Source of the DNA: an uncultured Collinsella sp.
GTDB taxonomy: Bacteria; Actinomycetota; Coriobacteriia; Coriobacteriales; Coriobacteriaceae
Assembly: GCA_900757385.1 (NCBI GenBank)
Contig: CAAENO010000168.1
Location: forward strand, 1-7,292
Direction: 5' to 3'
DNA length: 7,292 nt
A program made the position numbers and the translations under genes. Every line of letters starts with the position of its first letter. The stretch's first letter is position 1. The notes below the pieces were generated by a model that worked only from the letters and a program-made list of their open reading frames with translations, did not search any database and was not told the DNA's origin. Of the stretch, positions 1 to 7,079 are shown piece by piece.

Positions 1-34
1 AAATACCAAAGCCCTCGGAACGACGGGATAGAAC

Positions 35-39
35 AGGAG
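35..39 (+). promoter_or_regulatory. Ribosome binding site of the serine dehydratase gene
   Basis: AGGAG lies 5 nt before the ATG at 45, a near-ideal Shine-Dalgarno spacing that supports this start. Only 34 bases of upstream sequence are in view. I see no convincing promoter there, so the gene may be transcribed from further left or belong to an upstream operon. Confidence 0.75.
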
Positions 40-44
40 CGCAT

Positions 45-1652
45 ATGGCAGGCAAGCCGCAAACACTAGCTACGACCTCGGCATTCGAGATCTTGGGCCC
101 CGTCATGGTCGGCCCCAGCTCATCGCACACCGCCGGCGCCCTGCGCTGCGCCCAAGTTGCCGCCAGCCTGCTGGAAGGCCGCATCACCAAAGTCACCTTT
201 GAGCTGTGGAACTCCTTCGCCCACACCTACCGCGGCCACGGTACCGACCGTGCGCTCGTCGCGGGCATCCTGGGCCTCGACACCGACGACGAGAACATCA
301 AGCAGGCCTTTGATCTCGCAAGCGAGCAGGGCCTCGAATATCACTTTGACATCAAGGGCGACGACGCCTCCATCCACCCCAACACCGTCGACATTGACAT
401 GGTCGACGACACGGGTGCGACGGCACAGGTCCGCGGTGAGAGCCTGGGCGGCGGCAAGATGCGCATCAGCCGCATTAACGGCGTCGGCGTTGACATCACG
501 GGCATGTACTCAACGCTCTTCGTGGCGCACAAGGACGTCCCCGGCGTGCTCGCCGCGCTCACCAACCTGCTCGCCTACGCACACGTGAACATCGCCTTCT
601 GCCGCACCTACCGCACCGAAGTGGGCGGCCAGGCCTACTCCGTCTTTGAGACCGACGGCGCGCCCGACGACACTGTTGTCCCGATGCTGCGTAAGCTCGA
701 CAATGTCGATTACGCGACCTTTATCGAGCTCCCCGGTTCTGCTTCGTCGCTCTCCCCCGGCGTCTCGGCCAAGGAAATCTTCGACGACGGCGAGCAGCTG
801 CTCGATGCGTGCGAGGAACTGGGGCTCAGCATCGGCGCCGTCATGGCCGTTCGCGAGGCGCGCCTGACCGGCGAGGCCCACGCCGTCGCCGCCATGCGCC
901 GCGTGCTCGACGTCATGCGCGAGGAGACCACGGCCCCCATTTCCAATCCGCAACGCTCGCTCGGCGGCCTCATCGGCGGCGAGGCAAAGCTCGTCGATGC
1001 CACCGGCCGAAACGATCTGAGCACAAGCCTGATGGGCGCCGTCCAGACCGACGCCGTGGCCCACGCCATGGCCGTGCTCGAGCGCTCAGCCACGATGGGT
1101 GTGATCGTCGCTGCCCCCACGGCAGGCTCCGCAGGCGTCGTACCCGGCTGCGTGCTGGCGCTCGCCGACCACCTGCAGCTCGACGACGAACAGGTCATGG
1201 ACGCGCTCTACTGCGCCGCCGCCATCGGCCTCAACCTCACCACGAGCGCCTGCGTTGCCGGCGCCGAGGGCGGCTGTCAGGCCGAGGTCGGAAGTGCGGC
1301 CGCCATGGCCGCCGCCGCGCTGGTACAGATGCTCGGCGGCACACCCGAGCAGGCGCTCGACGCCAGTTCCATCGCGCTGAGTAATCTGCTGGGCCTCGTT
1401 TGTGACCCCGTCGGTGGCCTCGTGGAGGTGCCCTGCCAAAACCGCAACGCCATCGGCGTGGCAGCCGCCTTTAGCTCCGCACAACTCGCCCTCGCCGGCA
1501 TTAAGAGCCTGGTGCCGTTTGACCAGATGGCACACGTCATGCTCTCGGTGGGCCACGCGTTGCCGGCCACGCTGCGCGAGACGGCCAAGGGCGGCATCGC
1601 GCAGGCTCCGGCCGCGCTTTCGGCCTGTGCAAAATGCGGTGTGTGCGGATAG
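45..1652 (+). CDS. sdaA: L-serine dehydratase (L-serine ammonia-lyase), single-chain, iron-sulfur dependent
   Basis: This cytosolic enzyme deaminates L-serine to pyruvate and ammonia (EC 4.3.1.17) using an oxygen-labile [4Fe-4S] cluster. The 535-residue chain fuses parts that are separate subunits in some bacteria. A beta-type domain (about 12-152) carries GPSSSHTAG at 23-31 and a GGGKMRI motif. An ACT-like segment follows at about 155-229, and the catalytic alpha-type domain runs from about 245 to 535 with APTAGSAGVVPG at 357-368. Cys411 (in GAEGGCQAEVG), Cys453 (CDPVGG) and Cys464 (VPCQNRNAIG) are spaced 42 and 11 residues apart. As I recall, the cluster ligands of the Legionella enzyme have the same spacing. 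The penultimate residue, Cys534, matches the C-terminal cysteine that enters the active site as the fourth cluster ligand in that family. The tail is unusually cysteine-rich: C528-x2-C531-x2-C534. The start is supported by AGGAG at 35-39. The family call is very secure. The ACT domain suggests control by an amino acid, probably serine, but this is inferred. Confidence 0.96.
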   Translation: MAGKPQTLATTSAFEILGPVMVGPSSSHTAGALRCAQVAASLLEGRITKVTFELWNSFAHTYRGHGTDRALVAGILGLDTDDENIKQAFDLASEQGLEYHFDIKGDDASIHPNTVDIDMVDDTGATAQVRGESLGGGKMRISRINGVGVDITGMYSTLFVAHKDVPGVLAALTNLLAYAHVNIAFCRTYRTEVGGQAYSVFETDGAPDDTVVPMLRKLDNVDYATFIELPGSASSLSPGVSAKEIFDDGEQLLDACEELGLSIGAVMAVREARLTGEAHAVAAMRRVLDVMREETTAPISNPQRSLGGLIGGEAKLVDATGRNDLSTSLMGAVQTDAVAHAMAVLERSATMGVIVAAPTAGSAGVVPGCVLALADHLQLDDEQVMDALYCAAAIGLNLTTSACVAGAEGGCQAEVGSAAAMAAAALVQMLGGTPEQALDASSIALSNLLGLVCDPVGGLVEVPCQNRNAIGVAAAFSSAQLALAGIKSLVPFDQMAHVMLSVGHALPATLRETAKGGIAQAPAALSACAKCGVCG

Positions 1653-1669
1653 CGACAAAGAACGACTCG

Positions 1670-1697
1670 GAGGTGGGACAAATGTCCCACCTCTTTT
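1670..1697 (+). terminator. Intrinsic terminator after the serine dehydratase gene
   Basis: A perfect 10-bp stem (GAGGTGGGAC at 1670-1679 pairing with GTCCCACCTC at 1684-1693) closes an AAAT loop and is followed by TTTT at 1694-1697. It starts 18 nt after the stop codon of the dehydratase gene. This is a classic factor-independent terminator for + strand transcription, and it separates the dehydratase from the next gene. Confidence 0.88.
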
Positions 1698-1738
1698 GAA
1701 TGCCACCGTTTCCGTACCACAATCAACTAGGTAATCGC

Positions 1739-1744
1739 TATAAT
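1739..1744 (+). promoter_or_regulatory. Likely -10 box of the L,D-transpeptidase promoter
   Basis: A perfect TATAAT lies about 58 nt before the preferred start codon at 1802 and just after the upstream terminator. The expected -35 region (around 1715-1721) has no good TTGACA match, and there is no TGn extension before the -10. The -35 element is therefore weak, or an activator may help. The predicted transcript start is near 1751, leaving a leader of about 50 nt. Confidence 0.55.
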
Positions 1745-1785
1745 GCAAGCCCAGTAAAAACACGATGAGCCGCAAGGCGAAATTC

Positions 1786-1791
1786 GAAGGA
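1786..1791 (+). promoter_or_regulatory. Ribosome binding site deciding the transpeptidase start
   Basis: GAAGGA ends only 1 nt before the first in-frame ATG (1793), which is too close to work well, but 10 nt before the second in-frame ATG (1802), which is usable. I therefore prefer 1802 as the start, although 1793 would add only three residues (MHT). Confidence 0.6.
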
Positions 1792-1801
1792 TATGCATAC
1801 G

Positions 1802-3526
1802 ATGTCGCAAAACGATCGAACTCAACTGATTCCCGATCCGCAGCAGCCGAGCAGGCACACCGGCGGCGTTCAGTCGCCGCGTCCTATCGCGCCGAGCCGC
1901 GGTCAGCAGCGTGGTGCGGCAAACGCTTCGCAACGCCCGAACCAGCAGCGCCAGCAACGTCAGCAGCGCCAGGCAAACGGCAATACGCCCAAGCAGCCCC
2001 CCACGCACGCTCGAGGCGATCGCGGCCCCGCGCGCAAACCCACCGAGAACAATAAGTCGGGCAAAAAGACGACGCTCTTTGTCGTCCTGGGTCTTATCGT
2101 CATTGTCTATATCGTAGGCGTCGTAGCGTTTTCGCAGGTAGCCTACCCCAACACCACCATCGCCGGCGTCGACGTCTCGTTCTCAAACGCTTCGTCTGCC
2201 GCCACCAAGGTCAACTCGGCGTGGAAGCACTATAAGCTCACCGTTACGGGCGATGACTTTAGCTGGACCTATCAGCCCGAGTCCGATGAGCCCATTGTCG
2301 ACGGCGAAGCTGCCGCAAAAGAGATTATCAGCCGCAACGAAGCCATTGTATGGCCGGTTCGCCTTGTAGAATCCTTAAGCGGCAAGACCAAAACAACCGC
2401 TAGCTCCAACGAAGTCGATCTTGATCAAGACGTCGACCTGTCCATGCTCTCCGATACCTTTGACCAAAAGCAGTTTGAGAAGGATCTGGGCACCGCCATC
2501 GATGAGTTTAACGAGGGCCGTTCGGGCACGTTCGAGGCCAATAGCTCCTATGACGAGCAGGCCGGCAAGTTTACCGTCGAGGAGGCGCGCTCCAACGAAA
2601 AACTCAACCGCGAGCATGTCATTAAGTATGCCGAGCTCGAGCTTGCCTCGCTGGCCGAGACCGTAGATCTTTCCAAGCTCGGCAACGATGCCTATGAGCC
2701 GCTCAATGGAACGCTGACCGATGATCAGATTCAGGCCGCATGCGATGCCGCCAATAACTTCTTGGGCGTCAACGTGACCCTCAAGCTTAACGGCGAGGAT
2801 GCCGGCAAGGTTGATGGCAGCTCCGTGTTGCAGTGGATCAGCTTTGCCGATCCGGCCAACCCCACGCTCGATACGTCGCAGATCAGCAGCTGGGCAGCCG
2901 AGCTCGCCAACGGCTTTAATACCGTGGGCTCCACTCGCTGGTGGACGCGCGCCGATGGCAAGCAGTGCGCCGTCGAAGGCGGCGACTTTGGTTGGTCCAT
3001 CGACAGCAGCTCGCTCGCCAAGCAGGTCGAAGACGCCATTAACAACAAGCAGACCGGCGAAATCGAGATCAAGTACTCCCAGAAGGCCGACACATTTACC
3101 GCCAAGGGCGAGCCCGACTGGAAGGCCTATATCGACGTCGACCTGTCCGAGCAGCATGCGCGCTACTACGACGAGAGCGGCAACATCGTGTGGGAGGCCA
3201 ACTTTATTTCTGGCAAACCGGGCGAAGACGCCACCCCCGAGGGCGTATGGCAGATCAACAGCAACGATGGCGCCAGCAAACTCATCGGTGCCAAGGACCC
3301 CGAGACCGGCAAGCCCAAATACGAGAGCCCGGTAAGCTACTGGATGCCGTTCGAGGGCAATATGGTCGGATTCCACGACGCCACCTGGCAAAACGATTCG
3401 AGTTTCGATAACGCCGAATCGTACAAGTGGTGCGGTAGCCACGGTTGTATCAACCTGCGTCTGGCCGATGCCAAGTCGCTCCACGAGCGCATCAAAGTCG
3501 GCCTCTGCGTGGTCGTGCACTCGTAA
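1802..3526 (+). CDS. Membrane-anchored L,D-transpeptidase with peptidoglycan-binding-type domain (YkuD family)
   Basis: This is probably a cell-wall enzyme that forms 3-3 type peptide cross-links, or attaches molecules to peptidoglycan, using a cysteine nucleophile. Positions count from the ATG at 1802 (574 residues). A long, basic, Gln/Pro/Arg-rich cytosolic tail (about 1-88) includes the run QQRQQRQQRQ. One membrane helix follows at about 91-111 (LFVVLGLIVIVYIVGVVAF), so the rest lies outside the membrane. The region at about 115-435 resembles the PG_binding_4 domains often found before YkuD, including the family-like stretch GGDFGWSIDSSSLAKQV near 393-409. The YkuD domain (about 439-574) ends with His525 in GFHD and the signature SHGCINLR, where Cys549 is the nucleophile and His547 lies beside it. 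An extra Cys544 sits five residues before the nucleophile. The gene has its own -10 box after a terminator. It could also anchor proteins rather than cross-link the wall, which sequence alone cannot settle. The family call is secure. Confidence 0.92.
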   Translation: MSQNDRTQLIPDPQQPSRHTGGVQSPRPIAPSRGQQRGAANASQRPNQQRQQRQQRQANGNTPKQPPTHARGDRGPARKPTENNKSGKKTTLFVVLGLIVIVYIVGVVAFSQVAYPNTTIAGVDVSFSNASSAATKVNSAWKHYKLTVTGDDFSWTYQPESDEPIVDGEAAAKEIISRNEAIVWPVRLVESLSGKTKTTASSNEVDLDQDVDLSMLSDTFDQKQFEKDLGTAIDEFNEGRSGTFEANSSYDEQAGKFTVEEARSNEKLNREHVIKYAELELASLAETVDLSKLGNDAYEPLNGTLTDDQIQAACDAANNFLGVNVTLKLNGEDAGKVDGSSVLQWISFADPANPTLDTSQISSWAAELANGFNTVGSTRWWTRADGKQCAVEGGDFGWSIDSSSLAKQVEDAINNKQTGEIEIKYSQKADTFTAKGEPDWKAYIDVDLSEQHARYYDESGNIVWEANFISGKPGEDATPEGVWQINSNDGASKLIGAKDPETGKPKYESPVSYWMPFEGNMVGFHDATWQNDSSFDNAESYKWCGSHGCINLRLADAKSLHERIKVGLCVVVHS

Positions 3527-3594
3527 CGCAGCTAACGTCTACAACAAGTAAACAGCACGGCGACAAAACTTACAGTACCGTCATCCGCAACTTC

Positions 3595-3624
3595 TATACG
3601 CCCGCCTATCGCGACGGGCGTATA
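3595..3624 (+). promoter_or_regulatory. Perfect 10-bp inverted repeat between transpeptidase and exporter genes (operator or terminator)
   Basis: TATACGCCCG (3595-3604) and CGGGCGTATA (3615-3624) are perfect inverted copies separated by 10 nt. The repeat lies 68 nt after the transpeptidase stop and 35 nt before the adaptor start. It is followed by TATACTTATC rather than a run of T, so it would be a weak intrinsic terminator. A possible -10 box, TATACT at 3623-3628, overlaps its right arm, which would suit a repressor operator. I cannot choose between the two roles, and no good -35 box is visible. Confidence 0.5.
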
Positions 3625-3627
3625 TAC

Positions 3628-3648
3628 TTATCGTAGCCATATCGATAA
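3628..3648 (+). repeat. Small inverted repeat before the adaptor ribosome binding site
   Basis: TTATCG (3628-3633) and CGATAA (3643-3648) are inverted copies 9 nt apart, and the right arm reaches into the AAAGGAG ribosome binding site. A 6-bp repeat of this kind can arise by chance. It is noted because it could partly mask the ribosome site or form half of a protein-binding site. Confidence 0.25.
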
Positions 3649-3653
3649 AGGAG
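3647..3653 (+). promoter_or_regulatory. Ribosome binding site of the adaptor gene
   Basis: AAAGGAG sits 5 nt before the ATG at 3659. It is a strong match to the anti-Shine-Dalgarno sequence and fixes the start of the first gene of the exporter operon. Confidence 0.75.
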
Positions 3654-3658
3654 ACGCT

Positions 3659-5095
3659 ATGTCCAAGGTCCCCACGATCAATCCGGGTCCTGACGATTCC
3701 GATCGCATGCCCCAAGATGCCACCGAGACCCTGCCGATTATCAGCGCTGCAGACACCAAGCAGCCCCAAACGAGTCTCGACGATTCGACCGATATCTCCG
3801 ATGAAGAAGCCTATGCAAAGCTCAAGGCAAAGCGTGCCGAGCGTCGGCGCAAAAAGCTGATTCGACGCGGTATTGCCGCCGGCGTCGTAGGTGCCATCGC
3901 GCTCATTGCCATTGTCGCAACCCTAGTTATCAATGCGCAGCCGCAGGGCGCTAGCGGGCCTGTGACCGACATGGTGACCGAGGGCACGTTTACCACAACG
4001 GTCGAGGCGAAAGGCCAGCTCAAACCCATTTCGTCCTCAGTGGTCTCCCCTTCTGTCGACGGCACGGTCGATTCGATCAACGTGCAGGCAGGCCAATCCG
4101 TCAACGAGGGCGACGTGCTCATGACCATTAAAAACGACGAGCTCGATCGCAACGTTGCCGAGGCGCAGCGTGCAGTAGCAGCCGCTCAGGAAGACCTCGC
4201 CAACGCGCAGAAAGCCGCAGCTGCCGCGCAGGCCACCCCAACGACGGACGTCGATGGAGCTTCCGCAGCGGCTGGCATCTCCGCCGCATCAGCGGACACG
4301 AACGCTGTATCGGCCGCGCAGCGCAGCCTCGCATCGGCCCAGGCAAACCTCGATCAGGCGAACGCCAAGGCCGCCAGCCGTACGGTCACGGCCCCGAGCT
4401 CGGGCAGCATCGTGGAGCTCAACGCCAAGGTCGGCGCCACGGTAACAGGCGGAATGATCATGGGCGAAAGCGATACGAGCGGCGGCAAGCAGTGCATGCA
4501 GATCGCCGACCTGTCCAAGATGAAGGTGACGGTTCAGGTGGGCGAAAAGGATATCGCCAAAATTGCCGTGGGCCAAAGCGCCAACGTGACCTATCCCGCG
4601 TTTCCCGATATCGTGAGCCAGGGCACCGTCACGGCTATCGCCTCGGTGGCAAACTCTGACTCCGGCTCCGGTAGCGGCGGCAGCGTGACCTTTAACGTCG
4701 ACATCCTCATCGAAGCACCCGACAGTCGCCTTAAGCCGGGTATGACTGCCGAGGTCTCGGTAGTGACCGAGAAGCTCGACGACGTGGTTATGGTGCCGAC
4801 CATGGCGCTGATGACCGAAGATGGCGAGCACTATTACGTCAATCTGGCCACCGATTCGGAAGGCAAGAAGACGCGCCGCGTGAAGGTGACCGTCGTGACG
4901 CAAAACGACAACGAAGCCGTAGTCGGCAAGACACAGATCAAGCGCGACGACCAGGGCAACGAAATCAATCCTGGCGTGCCCACAACCAAACTGCGCGACG
5001 GTGACACCCTCGTCATGGACACCGGAGCGGGCGCAACGGCTGACGGCGGCTACAGCGCGGATTCGGACAGTATGTCTGCCGACGAGGGTATGTAA
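3659..5095 (+). CDS. MacA-like membrane-fusion (periplasmic-adaptor-type) subunit of an ABC exporter
   Basis: This is the adaptor of a MacAB/YknXYZ-type exporter. It should be anchored in the membrane, with its main body outside, where it helps the permease move or hand over substrate. The 478 residues show an acidic cytosolic tail (about 1-53), a strongly basic stretch (54-70, KLKAKRAERRRKKLIRR) and one membrane helix (about 71-93). The first lipoyl half (about 131-160, with SVDGTVDSINVQAGQSV) leads into an Ala/Gln-rich coiled-coil hairpin (about 161-240) interrupted by a Thr/Ala/Asp-rich loop near 192-215. The second lipoyl half is at 243-265 (TAPSSGSIVELNAKVG). A beta-barrel (about 288-370, with LKPGMTAEVSV) and a membrane-proximal domain (to about 455) follow. 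The last 20 or so residues are acidic and Gly/Ser-rich (GYSADSDSMSADEGM), which I do not recognise as part of the family. The hairpin is short, as expected where there is no outer membrane or TolC partner. The stop overlaps the ATPase start by 1 nt, so the two are one operon. Substrate unknown. Confidence 0.9.
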   Translation: MSKVPTINPGPDDSDRMPQDATETLPIISAADTKQPQTSLDDSTDISDEEAYAKLKAKRAERRRKKLIRRGIAAGVVGAIALIAIVATLVINAQPQGASGPVTDMVTEGTFTTTVEAKGQLKPISSSVVSPSVDGTVDSINVQAGQSVNEGDVLMTIKNDELDRNVAEAQRAVAAAQEDLANAQKAAAAAQATPTTDVDGASAAAGISAASADTNAVSAAQRSLASAQANLDQANAKAASRTVTAPSSGSIVELNAKVGATVTGGMIMGESDTSGGKQCMQIADLSKMKVTVQVGEKDIAKIAVGQSANVTYPAFPDIVSQGTVTAIASVANSDSGSGSGGSVTFNVDILIEAPDSRLKPGMTAEVSVVTEKLDDVVMVPTMALMTEDGEHYYVNLATDSEGKKTRRVKVTVVTQNDNEAVVGKTQIKRDDQGNEINPGVPTTKLRDGDTLVMDTGAGATADGGYSADSDSMSADEGM

Positions 5096-5868
5096 TGCGT
5101 CCCGTCATCGACATCCGCAACGTGCACCGCATTTTTGAGAGCGAAGCGGGTTGCGCCCACATCTTGCACAACGTGAGCCTAGCGGTAGATCCCGGCGAGT
5201 TCGTCGCCATTACCGGCCCCTCGGGCTCGGGCAAGTCGACGCTCATGAACATCCTAGGCTGCCTGGATAAGCCGACGGCGGGCGACTACTACCTGCAAGG
5301 GCTCAACGTGGCCGAGCTTGACGATGACGAGCTCACCGAAGTTCGCGCCCTGAGCATTGGCTTTGTCTTTCAGAGCTTCAACCTGCTGCCGCGCCTGTCG
5401 GTTATCGAAAACGTCATGCTGCCGCTGGCCTACACCAACGTACCCCGTAGCCAGCGCGAAATGCGCGCCGTGCACGCGCTGCAGGCCGTCACGCTGCCCG
5501 TCGACCATTGGGACCACCGCATATCCGAGCTCTCGGGCGGCCAGATGCAGCGTGTCGCCATCGCACGCGCCCTCGTCAACGATCCGCCCATCATTTTGGC
5601 TGACGAGCCGACGGGAAACCTGGACTCCGCAACCGGAGCGCTTGTGATGGAGACCTTCCATAAGCTCCAGGAGCGTGGCAAAACCATCGTGCTTATCACA
5701 CACGACCCCGGCATTGCCGCCGAGGCCGACCGTGCCATGACCATCCGCGACGGTCGTATACACGACGGCGCGTATATTCCACATACACCGCGGACCCTGC
5801 GCAGCGCCGTAGATAGCCTGCCCATGATTTCCGCCTCCGCCAACCCGCCGAAAGGAGTGGTGGCATGA
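5095..5868 (+). CDS. ABC transporter ATP-binding protein, MacB/LolD-type exporter ATPase
   Basis: This is the cytosolic ATPase that powers the exporter. All core motifs are intact in 257 residues: Walker A GPSGSGKST (41-49), Q-loop Gln93 in VFQSFNLLPRLSVIENV, signature LSGGQ (146-150), Walker B IILADE (166-171), D-loop GNLD (175-178) and H-loop His203. The FQSFNLLP stretch is typical of the MacB/LolD/FtsE group rather than nutrient importers. After about residue 225 there is a tail of roughly 30 residues with no recognised motif. The ATG overlaps the adaptor stop in TAATG (5093-5097), and GAGGG at 5084-5088 is the likely ribosome site inside the adaptor coding end. The gene's own stop overlaps the permease start by 4 nt. 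This tight coupling fits a complex made in fixed proportions. In Gram-negative MacB the ATPase and permease are fused; here they are separate chains, as in YknY/YknZ. Family secure; substrate unknown. Confidence 0.95.
   Translation: MRPVIDIRNVHRIFESEAGCAHILHNVSLAVDPGEFVAITGPSGSGKSTLMNILGCLDKPTAGDYYLQGLNVAELDDDELTEVRALSIGFVFQSFNLLPRLSVIENVMLPLAYTNVPRSQREMRAVHALQAVTLPVDHWDHRISELSGGQMQRVAIARALVNDPPIILADEPTGNLDSATGALVMETFHKLQERGKTIVLITHDPGIAAEADRAMTIRDGRIHDGAYIPHTPRTLRSAVDSLPMISASANPPKGVVA
5851..5857 (+). promoter_or_regulatory. Ribosome binding site of the permease gene
   Basis: AAAGGAG lies within the last codons of the ATPase gene, 7 nt before the ATG at 5865. Together with the ATGA overlap it supports translational coupling and fixes the permease start. 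Confidence 0.75.
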
Positions 5869-7079
5869 GCGCCCGCGATCTCATCCAGGAAGCACTTCAC
5901 TCGCTCGAGGCCAACAAGGGGCGCAGCCTGCTCACCATCCTGGGCATTGTCATCGGCATCGCATCGGTCATCGCCATGACTTCGCTCATCGGCGGCATAC
6001 AAAACAGCCTGGTCAACAGCTTGGGGCTCAATGCAGCCCGCATGGTGCAGATCTATTCGTCCCAAGAACTCACTGATTCTGACGTCCAGAAGCTTCAAAA
6101 ACTGGTGCCGCAGATAGAGCAGATCGGGATTGTCGACAGCGCGTATACCGAGTACAAGTCTGGCGATAAAAGCTATACCGTCATGGCACACGGCGTCGAC
6201 AGCGACATGCTCGACGCCGTGGGTGCCAGCAAGCTCGTTGCGGGACGTGTCTATTCACAGGCCGAGTCTCAATCAGGCTCGCGCGTGGCGCTCATCAGCC
6301 GTGGCGGCGCCGATCAGCTTTACGGCAACGAACAGGACGCACTGGGGAAAACCATCAAGGTGTCCAACGGCGAGGTGCAGATTGTAGGCGTGATTGATGG
6401 CGGCAGCGACTCCATGGGCTCGCTCACGTTGTATATGCCACGCGAAACCATCTCCGGCCTGTTTGGCGACGAGAATCCTTCATTCCCCAGCGTGACGGCA
6501 CTTGCTGCCGAGGGCACGGACATGGACGAGCTCTGCAAGACCATCGAGTCTAAGGTGCGCGCGATGAAGGGCATCTCGGAGGATGATGAGTACGACAGCG
6601 TATCGGCGACCTCCATGAAAAGCGCCATCGATGCGCTCAACTCGTTTATGGGCGCCTTCTCGCTCATCATGGGCGCTGTCGCCAGTATCTCACTGCTTGT
6701 CGGCGGAATCGGCATTATGAATATGATGCTTACCAACGTGACTGAGCGCATCCGCGAGATCGGTATTCGCCGTGCCTTGGGCGCCAGTCGTCGCGATATC
6801 ACCGCGCAGTTTTTGGCCGAGTCCTCGGCGCTGTGCGTCACCGGTGGCCTACTGGGTGTCCTGATTGGCTATCTGCTGGCCTGGGGCCTTGCGATGTTTG
6901 CTGCAGGATCAGAGGTTCTCAGCGAGCTCGGTGCCAGCGGGCAAATCACACCGAGCTTTTCAATCGCCACGGTGCTGCTGGCCTTCGGCGTCTCCGTCGG
7001 CATCGGCGTAATCTTTGGCTTCTACCCCGCTCGCCGCGCGGCAAAGCTCAACCCGGTGGAGTGCCTACGCTACCAGTAA
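5865..7079 (+). CDS. ABC transporter permease, MacB/FtsX-type
   Basis: This is the membrane subunit of the exporter. The 404 residues follow the MacB plan of four membrane helices around a large outside domain. The first helix is at about 21-43 (SLLTILGIVIGIASVIAM). An extracytoplasmic MacB-type domain spans about 45-255. The FtsX core (about 262-400) has three helices, near 262-288, 320-346 and 366-388. Hallmark stretches are GIGIMNMMLTNVTERIREIG (281-300) with the following IRRALGA, which contact the ATPase in this family, and the C-terminal GFYPARRAAKLNPVECLRYQ (385-404). The gene overlaps the ATPase by 4 nt and completes the adaptor-ATPase-permease operon. By family precedent such systems move peptides, antibiotics or lipoproteins by pumping from the outer face of the membrane rather than through a channel. 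No regulator or bacteriocin-like gene in the window points to a substrate. The last codons lie inside a 21-bp tandem duplication. Confidence 0.95.
   Translation: MSARDLIQEALHSLEANKGRSLLTILGIVIGIASVIAMTSLIGGIQNSLVNSLGLNAARMVQIYSSQELTDSDVQKLQKLVPQIEQIGIVDSAYTEYKSGDKSYTVMAHGVDSDMLDAVGASKLVAGRVYSQAESQSGSRVALISRGGADQLYGNEQDALGKTIKVSNGEVQIVGVIDGGSDSMGSLTLYMPRETISGLFGDENPSFPSVTALAAEGTDMDELCKTIESKVRAMKGISEDDEYDSVSATSMKSAIDALNSFMGAFSLIMGAVASISLLVGGIGIMNMMLTNVTERIREIGIRRALGASRRDITAQFLAESSALCVTGGLLGVLIGYLLAWGLAMFAAGSEVLSELGASGQITPSFSIATVLLAFGVSVGIGVIFGFYPARRAAKLNPVECLRYQ

Noticed and set aside
1086..1775. A minus-strand frame of 229 codons crossing the dehydratase 3' end, terminator and -10 box
   Set aside because: It runs antisense to conserved iron-sulfur motifs and through a terminator hairpin, with no domain signature, so it is a shadow.
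1793..1801. First in-frame ATG (1793) as the transpeptidase start
   Set aside because: GAAGGA ends 1 nt before it, which is too close for efficient initiation. The ATG at 1802 has a workable 10-nt spacing. The difference is three residues.
1765..2055. A 96-codon + strand frame (MSRKAKFEGYAYDV...) starting between the -10 box and the transpeptidase start
   Set aside because: It overlaps the transpeptidase gene out of frame, has no Shine-Dalgarno before its ATG, and turns into Ala/Arg-rich shadow sequence. It could only be a leader ORF by speculation.
2375..3520. A 381-codon open frame on the minus strand opposite the transpeptidase gene
   Set aside because: It is an antisense shadow typical of GC-rich coding DNA. 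The + strand frame has a clear catalytic motif, membrane helix and ribosome site, while the minus frame has low-complexity Ala/Gly/Val/Leu composition and no recognisable domain.
4150..4380. Repetitive GCC/GCA/CAG-rich stretch as a DNA repeat element
   Set aside because: The repetition follows from Ala/Gln codons of the adaptor's coiled-coil hairpin in the correct frame, and there is no exact repeated DNA unit of note.
5430..6191. A minus-strand frame of 253 codons across the ATPase-permease junction
   Set aside because: It lies opposite two well-supported overlapping genes and has no recognisable family features.
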